DNA of 64,000 bases from Thermus brockianus (lineage in GTDB: Bacteria > Deinococcota > Deinococci > Deinococcales > Thermaceae). Below the pieces are notes generated by a model. It saw only the letters and a program-made list of their open reading frames with translations, made no database searches and had not been told where the DNA came from. Below are positions 35,669-44,088 of the stretch, piece after piece. Position 1 is the stretch's first letter; each line of letters opens with the position of its first letter. Where the stretch lies: assembly GCF_021462505.1 (NCBI RefSeq), contig NZ_JAKEDV010000004.1, positions 62,001-126,000 on the forward strand, given 5' to 3'. A program made the position numbers and the translations under genes.

Positions 35669-37219
35669 TTGAACGTTCATCCGCTAACCCACCGCTCGGG
35701 GCTCCTACCCTTCCTAATCCCCGCCCTCCTCACGGGGGGCGGGGTGGCCCTGCCCCTCGTCTACCTGGTCCTTAGAGCCCTCGAGGCCGACCCTCACACC
35801 CTAAGGGAAATCGTCCTCCGACCCAAAAACCTAGAACTCCTCCTCAACACCTTAGCCCTCCTCGTAGGGGTCCTGGCCCTCACCACCCTCATCGCCCTAC
35901 CTTTGGCCTTTCTCACCACGCGCACAGATCTGAAAGGAAAACGCCTCCTCACCACCCTCCTTAGCCTTCCCCTGGCCATTCCGGGATACGTGGGAGCCTA
36001 TGTCTATTTAGCAGCCACAGGCCCGTCCAGCCTCCTTCCCTTGCCACGCCCAGAAGGCTATTGGGGAGCGCTTCTGATCCTTTCCCTATTTACCTATCCG
36101 TATCTCTTCCTTTCCCTCCGGGCCGCCTTTTTGGGTTTGGACCCCACGCTGGAAGAAGCTGCACGGACACTTGGTCTCAAACCATGGCAAGCTTTCCTCC
36201 GGGCAGCTTTTCCCCAACTCCTGCCCGCTCTGCTTTCGGGTTACCTCGTAGTGGGCCTTCACGTGCTGGGGGACTTCGGTACCGTGAGCTTGTTGCGCTA
36301 CGAAACCTTCTCCTACGCCATCTACCTGCAATACAACGCCGCTTTTGACCGGGTATACGCTGCTTGGCTAGCCCTAATGCTCCTTCTCCTCACAGGAGGG
36401 TTACTCGCCCTAGAAGGGCTCTTCCTCCGACGCCTCACCATAGGGCGTACAGGACGAGGAGCTAGCCGAAAAGCAAAGCCCGTCCACTTAGGCATCTTTG
36501 CCCCTATAGCCTATCTCGTACTAACCCTGCCACTTCTTTTCGGCCTGATCTTTCCCCTCTTCGTGCTCTTCTACTTGGCCCAGCGTTTTCCCATGGAAAG
36601 GCTTTATGGGGTCGGCGAAGCCCTCCTCCACTCCGCCCTTGCTGCCTTACCCGCAAGCCTCCTGGCCGTGGGCATGGCCCTGCCCATCGCTTACCTAGCC
36701 ACGCGGTACCCCCTTGGCCTATCCCGGATGTTAGAACGCATCGCCTACCTGGGGTACGCCATCCCGCCCCTGGCCTTCGCCCTGGCCTGGATCTTCTTCA
36801 GCCTGCGAAGCCTCCCCTTCCTCTACGGCACCCTGCCCCTCTTGGTCCTGGTCCTCGCCTTCCACTTCCTGGCGGAAAGCCTAGGCCCGGTGAGGGGAGC
36901 GCTCCTCCAGGTGCCGAGGCGCCTGGAGGAGGCGGCGAGAACCCTGGGCGAGACCCCCACGGGGGCCTTCTTCCGCGTCACCTTTCCCCTGCTTTGGCGG
37001 GGTGCGGTGGCGGGAGGGGCCTTGGCCTTCATCGGGGCGGTAAAGGAACTCCCCATCACCCTCCTCCTCGCCCCCATGGGCTACGCCACCCTGGCCACCC
37101 GGGTTTTCAGCTACACTCAAGAAGCCATGTTCGCCGAGGCCGCCCCCTTCGCCCTCCTTATCGTCCTCCTCTCGGCGGCCTTTGTTGGGGTGTTGCTGTG
37201 GAGCGAGCGCCGCTTTTAA
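35669..37219 (+). CDS. fbpB: Iron(III) ABC transporter, permease
   Basis: A 516-residue fused permease with about 12 membrane helices and two copies of the EAA coupling loop: TLEEAARTLGLKPWQAFLRAAFPQLLPA and RLEEAARTLGETPTGAFFRVTFPLL. Both halves are thus in one chain, as in FbpB/SfuB. The start is a TTG 3 bp after fbpA. Composition changes inside the gene: the middle (roughly 35990-36720) uses many A/T third bases, while the last 490 bp return to Thermus-like GC, as if two alleles had recombined. Confidence 0.92.
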   Translation: MNVHPLTHRSGLLPFLIPALLTGGGVALPLVYLVLRALEADPHTLREIVLRPKNLELLLNTLALLVGVLALTTLIALPLAFLTTRTDLKGKRLLTTLLSLPLAIPGYVGAYVYLAATGPSSLLPLPRPEGYWGALLILSLFTYPYLFLSLRAAFLGLDPTLEEAARTLGLKPWQAFLRAAFPQLLPALLSGYLVVGLHVLGDFGTVSLLRYETFSYAIYLQYNAAFDRVYAAWLALMLLLLTGGLLALEGLFLRRLTIGRTGRGASRKAKPVHLGIFAPIAYLVLTLPLLFGLIFPLFVLFYLAQRFPMERLYGVGEALLHSALAALPASLLAVGMALPIAYLATRYPLGLSRMLERIAYLGYAIPPLAFALAWIFFSLRSLPFLYGTLPLLVLVLAFHFLAESLGPVRGALLQVPRRLEEAARTLGETPTGAFFRVTFPLLWRGAVAGGALAFIGAVKELPITLLLAPMGYATLATRVFSYTQEAMFAEAAPFALLIVLLSAAFVGVLLWSERRF

Positions 37220-38247
37220 CCCTAGAGGGCATCCGCAAGCGCTTCGGGGAGCACGAGGTGCTTAAGGGGATAGACCTCGCCCTTTACCCCGGGGAGATCC
37301 TGGCCCTGCTCGGGCCTTCGGGCTGCGGCAAGACCACCCTCCTCCGGGTTATCGCCGGCCTGGAAACCCCGGACGGGGGGAGGGTCGTCCTCCAAGGCCA
37401 GGACATCACCCCCCTCCCCCCGGAAAGGCGGGGCATCGGCTTCGTCTTCCAAGACTACGCCCTCTTCCCCCACCTCACCGCCTTGGGCAACGTGGCCTTC
37501 GGGCTTAAGGGGAAAGACCGCCTTCTAAGGGCGCAGAAGGCCTTAGAGCGGGTGGGCATGACCCTCTTCCAGCACCGCAAGCCGGGGGAGCTTTCCGGCG
37601 GGCAACAGCAGCGGGTGGCCTTGGCCCGGGCCCTGGCCCCCGGGCCCAAGCTCGTCCTCCTGGACGAGCCCTTCTCCAGCCTGGACGCAAGCCTCCGCGC
37701 CGCCACCCGGGAAGAGGTGCGCAAGGTGCTCAAAGAGACGGGCACCACCGCCCTCCTGGTCACCCACGACCAGGAGGAAGCCCTCTCCTTCGCCGACCGC
37801 CTGGGGGTGATGCGGGACGGAAAGCTCTTGCAGGTGGGCACCCCCGAGGAGGTCTACCTCCGGCCCAAGACCCCCTTCGTGGCCCAGTTCCTGGGGCGCA
37901 CCAACCTCCTATCGGGCGAGGGAAAAGGCCGTCACGCCGAAACCTGCCTGGGCCCCGTGCCCTTGGCCGAGCCCGCCCATGGGCCCCTGCTCCTCTCCCT
38001 ACGCCCCGAGGCCCTCCGCCTCGCCCCCCCGGAGGAAGGCGGCCCCTTGGGCCAGGTGGTGGCCCGGGAGTTCAAGGGGCACGACCTCACCTACCGGGTG
38101 CGCCTTTTGGCCCCGGAGCGGGAGGTCCTGGTGCAGGAAGGCCCGGAAAGCCCCTTCCGGGTAGGGGACTTGGTGGCGGTGAAGGTGGCGGGGGAAGGGG
38201 TGGCCCTGGACGGCCAAAGCCCCAAGACCCCCGTGGGCACGGACTAA
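37198..38247 (+). CDS. fbpC: Iron(III) ABC transporter, ATP-binding subunit
   Basis: A 349-residue ATPase with Walker A GPSGCGKTTLL, Q-loop FVFQDYALFPHLT, signature LSGGQQQRVALARAL, Walker B LVLLDEPFSSLD, and the switch His in VTHDQEEAL. The C-terminal TOBE-like domain (from about 240) is present. The GTG at 37198 lies 22 bp inside the permease gene and gives a normal N-terminus. Composition is fully Thermus-like, unlike fbpA. Confidence 0.92.
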   Translation: MERAPLLTLEGIRKRFGEHEVLKGIDLALYPGEILALLGPSGCGKTTLLRVIAGLETPDGGRVVLQGQDITPLPPERRGIGFVFQDYALFPHLTALGNVAFGLKGKDRLLRAQKALERVGMTLFQHRKPGELSGGQQQRVALARALAPGPKLVLLDEPFSSLDASLRAATREEVRKVLKETGTTALLVTHDQEEALSFADRLGVMRDGKLLQVGTPEEVYLRPKTPFVAQFLGRTNLLSGEGKGRHAETCLGPVPLAEPAHGPLLLSLRPEALRLAPPEEGGPLGQVVAREFKGHDLTYRVRLLAPEREVLVQEGPESPFRVGDLVAVKVAGEGVALDGQSPKTPVGTD

Positions 38248-38256
38248 GCTGAAGGC

Positions 38257-39024
38257 GTGCGCCGCACCCTCATCCTGGCCGAGTACGACGGAACCCACTT
38301 CGCCGGGCTCCAGCGGCAAAGGGAAGGCCTCCGCACCGTGCAGGGGGAGCTGGAAAAGGCCCTCGCCGCCATCGGCGCCCTTCCCAAGGCGGTGGCCGCA
38401 GGCCGCACGGACGCTGGGGTCCACGCCTTGGCCATGCCCTTCCACGCCGACCTCCTCAGCTCCATCCCCGTGGAACGGGTCCCCGAGGCCCTAAACCGCC
38501 TCCTTCCGGAGGACCTCAAGGTCCTCGCCGCCAGGGAAGTGGCCCAGGACTTCCACGCCCGCAAGGACGCCCTTTGGCGCGCCTACCGCTACCGGGTCCT
38601 CGTAAGGCCCCACCCCTCCCCCCTCCTGCGCCACCGGGTCCTATGGCTTCGGCGCCCCTTGGACCTGAAGGCCCTGGAGGAAGCCCTGCCCCTCCTCCTA
38701 GGGCGGCACAACTTCCTGGGCTTCGCCAAGGAGGAGGTGCGGGAGGGGGTTAGGGAGCTCTTGGAAGCCCGTGTCTTTGTGGTGGAGGGGGAGGGGGGCC
38801 TCGAGGTCCACTTCTATTTCAGGGGCACCAGCTTCCTCAGGGGCCAGGTGCGGGGGATGGTGGGCACCCTCCTGGAGGTGGGCCTGGGGAAGCGCCCCCC
38901 GGAAAGCCTAAAGGCCATCCTGGAAACCCAAGACCGCCGCCTCGCTGGCCCCTCGGCTCCTCCCCAAGGGCTTTACTTCGTGGAGGCGGCCTACCCGGAA
39001 GAGCGCCTGATGCCAAGAAGGTAA
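38257..39024 (+). CDS. truA: tRNA pseudouridine(38-40) synthase
   Basis: A 255-residue enzyme that isomerises uridines 38-40 in the tRNA anticodon stem. The catalytic Asp52 is in [19 protein letters not shown]; the opening [33 protein letters not shown], and [20 protein letters not shown] are family blocks. The GTG start is 9 bp after fbpC, so it may ride on that transcript. A hairpin terminator follows. Confidence 0.95.
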   Translation: MRRTLILAEYDGTHFAGLQRQREGLRTVQGELEKALAAIGALPKAVAAGRTDAGVHALAMPFHADLLSSIPVERVPEALNRLLPEDLKVLAAREVAQDFHARKDALWRAYRYRVLVRPHPSPLLRHRVLWLRRPLDLKALEEALPLLLGRHNFLGFAKEEVREGVRELLEARVFVVEGEGGLEVHFYFRGTSFLRGQVRGMVGTLLEVGLGKRPPESLKAILETQDRRLAGPSAPPQGLYFVEAAYPEERLMPRR

Positions 39025-39048
39025 AAGGGACCGGCTTTAGCCGGTCCC
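39023..39048 (-). terminator. Terminator between truA and the peptide transporter operon
   Basis: GGGACCGGC, loop of 4, GCCGGTCCC (39027-39048). The T-run faces the minus strand (AAAA at 39023-39026), so it mainly ends the dppBC transcript; on the plus strand it is followed by TAAGCT without a T-run. Confidence 0.85.
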
Positions 39049-39063
39049 TAAGCTCTAAGGCTC

Positions 39064-40251
39064 CTAAAGCCGGCTCCTCGGGTCCAAGGCGTCCCGCAGG
39101 CCGTCCCCCAGGTAGTTAAAGGCCAAGACGGTGATGAAGATCATGAAGCCAGGGGGCAAGGCCAGCCAAGGGGCGGTGAAGATGTACTCCTGGGCGTTGG
39201 TCAGCATGTTGCCCCAGGTGGCCACCGGGGGCTGGATGCCAAAGCCCAGGAAGGAAAGCGCCGCCTCCGTAAGGATCGCCCCACCCACTTGCAGGGTAGC
39301 CTGGACGATGAGGGGGGCCAAGGTGTTGGGCACCAGGTGGCGGAACATGATGCGGGCGTCCGTGGCCCCCAGGGCCTGGGCGGCGGTGGCGTAGTCCTGC
39401 TCCCGCAAGGAGAGGATGTTCCCCCGCACCAGCCTCGCCGTGCCCAGCCAACCGAAAAGCACCAGGATGGTGATGATGATGAAAACGCTCGCCGCATCCC
39501 CAAACACCCCTTGCGCCCACTGCCCCACCTTGACCCCAGGGTCCCGGAGGAGGGCGGAAAGCACCAGGAGCAAAGGCAGGGTGGGGATGGTGAGCATGAA
39601 GTCAATGAGGCGGCTGATGGCCACGTCCAGGTCCAGCCGCATCTGGCCCTTAAGCCCATACCAGGCGGCCCAGAGCACCAGGGCCAGGGTGAGCCCAAAG
39701 CCCAGGTAGCTCCCAACGCTTCCCGCCCGGATGCCGTCTTGGGCCAAGGCCCAGGCGATGGAAAGGGCCAAGTAAAGCACCCCGTAGTAGAGGAACCAGG
39801 AAACCACCCGCCAAAGGGCGAAGCTCCAAGGATAAAACCCCTCCCGCTCCCGGCGCAAGGGCCCTAGGTAAAACCGCAAGGGGCGCCCGGAGAAGTACCC
39901 TGCCAGCGTGCCCATGATGGTCCCCAGGATCACGCTGGAGAAGGCCACGGCAAAGCCCACCAGGAGCGAGATGCGCGAGCCGTAGATGATGCGGGACAGG
40001 ACGTCCCGCCCCAGGTCATCGGTGCCCAAGGGGTGTTCCCGGGAAGGCGGGTTGAAGTAGTACTGGCCCACATCCTCCCCCGTGGGCTGGGCCGTGGGGT
40101 CGTAGGGCGCAAGCCAGGGGGCAAAAATGGCCATAAGGATGAGGAGGGTGATGACCACCAGCCCCGCCATGGCCATCTTGTGCCGCCGCAAGCGGCGCCA
40201 AAAGAGGCTAAAGAAGGTCCTGGGCTTAGCGGATGTGGTTGCGGTCGCCAT
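39064..40251 (-). CDS. Peptide ABC transporter permease, DppC-like, with extra helices
   Basis: A 395-residue permease of the dipeptide/oligopeptide/nickel class. The N-terminal OppC_N segment (LRRHKMAMAGLVVITLLILMAIFAPWLAPYDP), GTDDLGRDVLSRIIYGSRISLLVG, and the EAA loop YATAAQALGATDARIMFRHLVPNTLAPLIV are standard. Between GTLAGYFSGR (about 121) and ISRLIDFMLTIPTLPLL (about 212) it carries roughly 85 added residues with a basic stretch and two further hydrophobic segments, not found in typical DppC of about 300 residues. Partner of DppB 9 bp upstream; no ATPase gene is in the window. Confidence 0.88.
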   Translation of the reverse strand: MATATTSAKPRTFFSLFWRRLRRHKMAMAGLVVITLLILMAIFAPWLAPYDPTAQPTGEDVGQYYFNPPSREHPLGTDDLGRDVLSRIIYGSRISLLVGFAVAFSSVILGTIMGTLAGYFSGRPLRFYLGPLRREREGFYPWSFALWRVVSWFLYYGVLYLALSIAWALAQDGIRAGSVGSYLGFGLTLALVLWAAWYGLKGQMRLDLDVAISRLIDFMLTIPTLPLLLVLSALLRDPGVKVGQWAQGVFGDAASVFIIITILVLFGWLGTARLVRGNILSLREQDYATAAQALGATDARIMFRHLVPNTLAPLIVQATLQVGGAILTEAALSFLGFGIQPPVATWGNMLTNAQEYIFTAPWLALPPGFMIFITVLAFNYLGDGLRDALDPRSRL

Positions 40252-40260
40252 GTTTCACCT

Positions 40261-41271
40261 CTAGCTATAGCGGATGCGGGGGTCCACCACCGCATAGGCC
40301 AGGTCCGCCAGGAGGTTAAAAAGAGCGGTCATTAGGGCCAAGAAGGCCAAGGCGGCCATGGCCACGTTGTAGTCCTTCTCCACCAGAGCGTCAAAGATGG
40401 CCCGCCCCATACCCGGGTAGCTGAAGATGGTCTCGGTGATGGTGGCCCCGCCCAGAACCCCCGGGATGGCCAGGCCCACCAGGGTCACGATGGGGATGAG
40501 GGCGTTCCTCAGGGCATGTTTGTAGAGCACCACCCGCTCGGAAAGCCCCTTGGCCCGGGCGGTACGGATGTAGTCCTGGGAGAGGACCTCCAGGAGAGAG
40601 GCCCGCATAAACCGGGTCCACTCGGCCATCTGCAAGGAGGAAAGGGCGATGACGGGGAGGACGAGGTGCCAGGCCCACTGGCCAAGAAACCCCCAAAGGC
40701 TCACCGCACCCGAACGCACATCCTCCCAAAGCACCCCGGGAACACCCCCCGTGGGGAAGCGGGGAAAGCCGGGGATATGGTCAGGTAGCCAGATGGCAAA
40801 GAGGTAGAGAAGGAGGATACCCAGGAAGAAGACCGGCATGGAAAAGCCCACAAAGGAGAGGAAGGTGATGACATAGTCCGCCAAGGAATACTGACGCACG
40901 GCCGAGAAGACCCCCACGGGAATGGCCACCACCAGGGCCAGGGTCAGGGCCAGCCCCGAGAGGAGGAGGGTTTTGGGCAAGCGCTGGACAAAGATGTACT
41001 CGGCGGCGGGGATCCCATAGGTACGGCTATAGCCCAAATCCCCCTGCACGGCGCGGGAAAGCCACTTGAAGTAGCGAATATGGAGGGGCTTATCCAGGCC
41101 GTAGGCCCGCTTCAGGGCCTCAAACTGCTCCGCCGTCATGCGGGGGTTTTGCCGCCTAAGTTCCTCCAAAGGGTCCCCTGGCTGTAGGGCCAAGAGGGTG
41201 TAAATCACCACGCTGGCCGCCAAGAGCAAAGGGATCATCTGCAAAAGCCTGCGCACCGTGTAGGCAAACAC
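40261..41271 (-). CDS. Peptide ABC transporter permease, DppB-like
   Basis: A 336-residue permease with six helices: the first at FAYTVRRLLQMIPLLLAASVVIYTLLAL followed by QPGDPLEELRRQNPRMT, the EAA loop YIRTARAKGLSERVVLYKHALRNALIPIVTLVG, and LADLAYAVVDPRIRYS at the end, the usual DppB tail. GTG start with GGGAGGTACAACG upstream. It lies behind a terminator-like hairpin after the binding-protein gene, a layout that keeps permease levels below binding-protein levels. Confidence 0.92.
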   Translation of the reverse strand: MFAYTVRRLLQMIPLLLAASVVIYTLLALQPGDPLEELRRQNPRMTAEQFEALKRAYGLDKPLHIRYFKWLSRAVQGDLGYSRTYGIPAAEYIFVQRLPKTLLLSGLALTLALVVAIPVGVFSAVRQYSLADYVITFLSFVGFSMPVFFLGILLLYLFAIWLPDHIPGFPRFPTGGVPGVLWEDVRSGAVSLWGFLGQWAWHLVLPVIALSSLQMAEWTRFMRASLLEVLSQDYIRTARAKGLSERVVLYKHALRNALIPIVTLVGLAIPGVLGGATITETIFSYPGMGRAIFDALVEKDYNVAMAALAFLALMTALFNLLADLAYAVVDPRIRYS

Positions 41272-41296
41272 CGTTGTACCTCCCGTTTATGGCACC

Positions 41297-41327
41297 AAAA
41301 AGCCCGCTGGGGTTAACCCCAGCGGGC
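41297..41327 (-). terminator. Hairpin between binding-protein and permease genes
   Basis: Minus strand: GCCCGCTGGGG, loop TTAA, CCCCAGCGGGC, then TTTTTGG. An 11-bp perfect stem with T-run; likely partial terminator within the operon. Confidence 0.9.
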
Positions 41328-41345
41328 CCCACTATACCACCCGGA

Positions 41346-43226
41346 CTACCGGATGGAAAGCGCGTACTTCGCCTGGTCCCACTTCTTCACGGCGCCGCGG
41401 CTGGCCCAGCCGATCTCCCAGGCGTTCCAGCCGGGGTAGCCGTAGCCGCCGGAGTAGGCGCTGGCCACGTAGTTCACGAGGCCCTGGCGCACCACGTAGG
41501 GGTTGGCGCGGAAGTAGAGGGGCAGGGCGGGGAGCTCCTCGGCCCAGATCTCCTGCGCCCGGGCGAAGAGCTGCTTCCGCTTGGCCTCGTCGAACTCCAG
41601 CACCGCCTGGCTGGTGAGGCGGTCAAACTCGTCGTTCCGCCAGCCGCCGATGTTCTGCCCCTGGTAGTTGTTCTCCTTGGTGGGCACCATGATGGCCCCG
41701 GTGTTCAGGTTCCTGTACTGGAAGAGGCCACCGTCCTCCTGCAGGTTGGAGACCCAGGCGAACTCAAACATCCCCGTCCACTTGCACTCGGAGGCGCGCT
41801 GGATGTAGTCGTCAGCAAAGACCACGGCGGAGGGGGCGTTGTTGATCTTGACGGCGATGCCGATCTTCTTCAGGTCCTCGGCGAAGAACTGCTGCGTGCG
41901 CTCGCGGATGGCGTTGCCGGCGGTGGTCACGTACTCAATCTCAAAGCGCACGGTGCGCCCGCCCACGGTGCGCTGCAGGATGCCATCCGGGCCCTTGCGC
42001 CAGCCCATCTCAGCCAGGAGGGCCTCTGCCTTCTTCAGGTCAAACTCGTACTTCCGGACGTTGGGGTTGAAGAGGGGGTTGACGGGGGCAATCCAGGTGT
42101 GGGCCACGGGCTGAAGCCCGTCAAAGAAGGCCTTCACCAGCCCCTCGCGGTTCAGGGCGTGGAGGATGGCCTGCCGGGTGCGCTTGTCGTTCAGGCCCAG
42201 GTCGCGCACGGTCTGGCAGTTCTCAAACTTGTTGATGTCAATGTGCTCCCAGATGGCCCCGGGCACGAACCAGATGTCAAAGCGGCCGGGGGCACGGGAG
42301 GTGAGCTGGCGGCTCCTGGCCTGGTCAAAGGTGAGGGAAACGCTGGAGGTAGCGTCAATGGACCCGCCGATCACCGCCACCAAAAGGGAGTTGGTGTTCT
42401 GGATGAAGCGGTAGACCACCTTCTGCACGTAGCGGCTCTCCCCACCTTCCGGCTTGATGGGGAAGTTGGGGTTCCGCTCCATCTCCACGGAGTTGCCCGG
42501 CACCCAGCGCTTGAGCTTAAAGGGCCCGGAGTACACCATGGCCCCCCGGTTCAGGGCCTGGGGCGTAGAGAACTTGAGGAAGAAGTTGCGGTAAAGCTCG
42601 TTGAGCTTCTCCGCGTCCTTGTCGGGGTCCAGGTTGCGGGCCGCCGCCTTCACCTTCTCCCACTCTGCGCCCATGATGTGCTTGGGAGCATAGCCGATGG
42701 GGGAGCCGTAGGTGCCGCCGTAGGTGTCGTAGTAGTAGGCGGGCTCAAAGATAACGGTGAAGTTCCGGGCATCCTTTACCTTTAGGCTTACCCGCTCCCA
42801 GTAGTCGGGGTTCAGGACGGGCATCCCCTTGGCCTTGCCCACCTCAAAGTAGAACTGCACGTCCTCGGTGGTGATGGGCTTGCCGTCGGACCAGCGGGCG
42901 TCTGGGCGGATGGTGAGGTCCATCTCCAGCCGCTTCTTGCCCCCGCCGATGTCCGTCACCCGCAAGCGCCCGTTCTGCTGGGTGGGCACCTCGGTGGCCA
43001 GAACGGGGAAGTTCTGGCTGTCGGCGTTAAAGCCGATGAAGGGGGCGAAGAGATAGCCCTCAATCTCGCTCTTGATGGCCTGGTTGGAGATGATGGAGAG
43101 GAAGTCCCCCGCCAGCACCCGGGGTTCCTGGGAAGCCCCGATGACCAAGCTGTTGTCCTGGGGCCCCGCCAGGGCTAGCCCCATGGCGGTTAAACCGAGT
43201 ACAGCCAGTTTGCCTAGTTTCCTCAT
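41346..43226 (-). CDS. Peptide ABC transporter substrate-binding protein (family 5)
   Basis: A 626-residue secreted protein. Residues 1-20 form a signal peptide (MRKLGKLAVLGLTAMGLALA) without a lipobox Cys, so it is periplasmic rather than a lipoprotein. DARWSDGKPITTEDVQFYFEV is the SBP_bac_5 hallmark, with QAILHALNREGLVKAFFDGLQPVAHTW further on. It binds peptides or other large ligands and delivers them to DppB/C. The ATG at 43226 follows AAAGGAGGCAGT. Its own strong promoter and the hairpin downstream fit high expression. Confidence 0.92.
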   Translation of the reverse strand: MRKLGKLAVLGLTAMGLALAGPQDNSLVIGASQEPRVLAGDFLSIISNQAIKSEIEGYLFAPFIGFNADSQNFPVLATEVPTQQNGRLRVTDIGGGKKRLEMDLTIRPDARWSDGKPITTEDVQFYFEVGKAKGMPVLNPDYWERVSLKVKDARNFTVIFEPAYYYDTYGGTYGSPIGYAPKHIMGAEWEKVKAAARNLDPDKDAEKLNELYRNFFLKFSTPQALNRGAMVYSGPFKLKRWVPGNSVEMERNPNFPIKPEGGESRYVQKVVYRFIQNTNSLLVAVIGGSIDATSSVSLTFDQARSRQLTSRAPGRFDIWFVPGAIWEHIDINKFENCQTVRDLGLNDKRTRQAILHALNREGLVKAFFDGLQPVAHTWIAPVNPLFNPNVRKYEFDLKKAEALLAEMGWRKGPDGILQRTVGGRTVRFEIEYVTTAGNAIRERTQQFFAEDLKKIGIAVKINNAPSAVVFADDYIQRASECKWTGMFEFAWVSNLQEDGGLFQYRNLNTGAIMVPTKENNYQGQNIGGWRNDEFDRLTSQAVLEFDEAKRKQLFARAQEIWAEELPALPLYFRANPYVVRQGLVNYVASAYSGGYGYPGWNAWEIGWASRGAVKKWDQAKYALSIR

Positions 43227-43272
43227 ACTGCCTCCTTTCGTGTGTGCGGCACTCTCCTTAGTGGCCGAGGTC

Positions 43273-43300
43273 ATTATACGGCGCCCATTCTGGGGGTCAA
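43273..43300 (-). promoter_or_regulatory. Sigma-A promoter of the peptide transporter operon
   Basis: Minus strand -35 TTGACC (43295-43300), 16-bp spacer, -10 TATAAT (43273-43278). The transcript keeps a leader of about 40 nt with a full Shine-Dalgarno. Confidence 0.85.
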
Positions 43301-43312
43301 TGGGGTAAAGGT

Positions 43313-43335
43313 AAAGGGGCCTGAAACCAGGCCCC
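43313..43335 (-). terminator. Terminator after iscA-like gene
   Basis: Minus strand: GGGGCCTG, loop GTTT, CAGGCCCC, then TTTACCTTT. It sits between the iscA stop and the peptide-operon promoter. Confidence 0.8.
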
Positions 43336-43356
43336 CCAAATAACGATGCGAAAGGC

Positions 43357-43737
43357 TTAGTGGCCGCAGGTGCGGGCCTCGCCCTCCTGGTCCTTGGTGC
43401 GGAAGGAGTGGCCGCAGCCACAGGTGCTGGCGGCGTTGGGGTTGTTCACGGTGAAGCCGCCCCCCATGAGGCTTTCCACCCAGTCAATCTCGGAGCCCAC
43501 CAGGTAGGGCAAGGACATGGGGTCCACCACCAGGCGCACCCCGTGCATCTCCACGAAGGTGTCCCCCTCCAGCTCCCGCTCGTCCACGGCCATGCCGTAC
43601 TGGAAGCCAGAGCACCCCCCGGATTTTATGTAGACCCGGATGGCCGCGTGCTCCTTGCCGTAGCGGGCCAGGATCTCCTTGGCCTTTTCCGCCGCTAGCG
43701 GGGTAATCCGGATGACCGCCTCCTGCGTTTCTACCAT
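43357..43737 (-). CDS. A-type Fe-S carrier (IscA/ErpA/HesB family)
   Basis: A 126-residue Fe-S assembly factor that receives clusters from a scaffold and hands them to apoproteins. The three ligand Cys are present: Cys42 in [11 protein letters not shown] and the pair in [11 protein letters not shown]. The tail after CGCG ([14 protein letters not shown]) is longer than usual and adds a fourth Cys. It is a single gene with its own terminator, away from the suf genes at 55-59 kb, which it may serve. Confidence 0.93.
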   Translation of the reverse strand: MVETQEAVIRITPLAAEKAKEILARYGKEHAAIRVYIKSGGCSGFQYGMAVDERELEGDTFVEMHGVRLVVDPMSLPYLVGSEIDWVESLMGGGFTVNNPNAASTCGCGHSFRTKDQEGEARTCGH

Positions 43738-43823
43738 CCCCCAACCTCCTTGCCCTCCACCTTAGCACAGCAAGGGTAAAGAAAGGTGCCGTAGCTCCCA
43801 TACCCCCCTTCCAAGACCTCAAG

Positions 43824-43829
43824 TACCAT
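43824..43829 (+). promoter_or_regulatory. -10 box of the CDGSH gene
   Basis: TACCAT, 6 nt before the ATG at 43836. Confidence 0.35.
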
Positions 43830-43835
43830 GAAAGC

Positions 43836-44045
43836 ATGCGTCTGGAACTGGTGGAAAACGGGCCCATCCGCCTCGAGGGCACCCGCTTCCGGGTGCGTGT
43901 TGGGGAAAAGGAAGAGGTCTTGGAAAAGCCCCGGGTCTTCCTCTGCCGCTGTGGGGGCTCGGCCAACAAGCCCTTCTGCGACGGCACCCACAAGCGCATT
44001 GGCTTCCAGGCAGAAGGCGGGGTCTTGGAGGTGGAGGGGGACTGA
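43836..44045 (+). CDS. CDGSH-type [2Fe-2S] protein
   Basis: A 69-residue soluble protein with a single CDGSH motif: CRCGGSANKPFCDGTH, i.e. C-x-C-x6-C-D-G-x-H with three Cys and one His as cluster ligands. It resembles mitoNEET-type proteins without the membrane anchor. Such clusters are redox-active and can be transferred. The N-terminal 35 residues form a small beta segment. The role is unknown; it lies divergent from iscA and upstream of an aldo/keto reductase. Confidence 0.9.
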   Translation: MRLELVENGPIRLEGTRFRVRVGEKEEVLEKPRVFLCRCGGSANKPFCDGTHKRIGFQAEGGVLEVEGD

Positions 44046-44073
44046 CCCGCTGGTCAACAGCCGGAGCAAGGGG

Positions 44074-44079
44074 TAAACT
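44074..44079 (+). promoter_or_regulatory. -10 box of the aldo/keto reductase gene
   Basis: TAAACT, 9 nt before the ATG at 44089, with TGGTCA 17 bp upstream as a weak -35. Confidence 0.45.
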
Positions 44080-44088
44080 CCTCTTGCC

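Noticed and set aside
36994-37197. Longer fbpC reading frame
   Set aside because: The upstream part is a shifted reading of fbpB; the ATPase family begins at the GTG at 37198.
41274-42785. Long open frame opposite the peptide-binding protein
   Set aside because: Same reason: a Gly/Val/Leu/His-rich shadow without motifs, on the antisense strand of a well-recognised gene.
43227-43421. Longer N-terminus for the peptide-binding protein
   Set aside because: It would run through the promoter and Shine-Dalgarno; a normal signal peptide starts at 43226.
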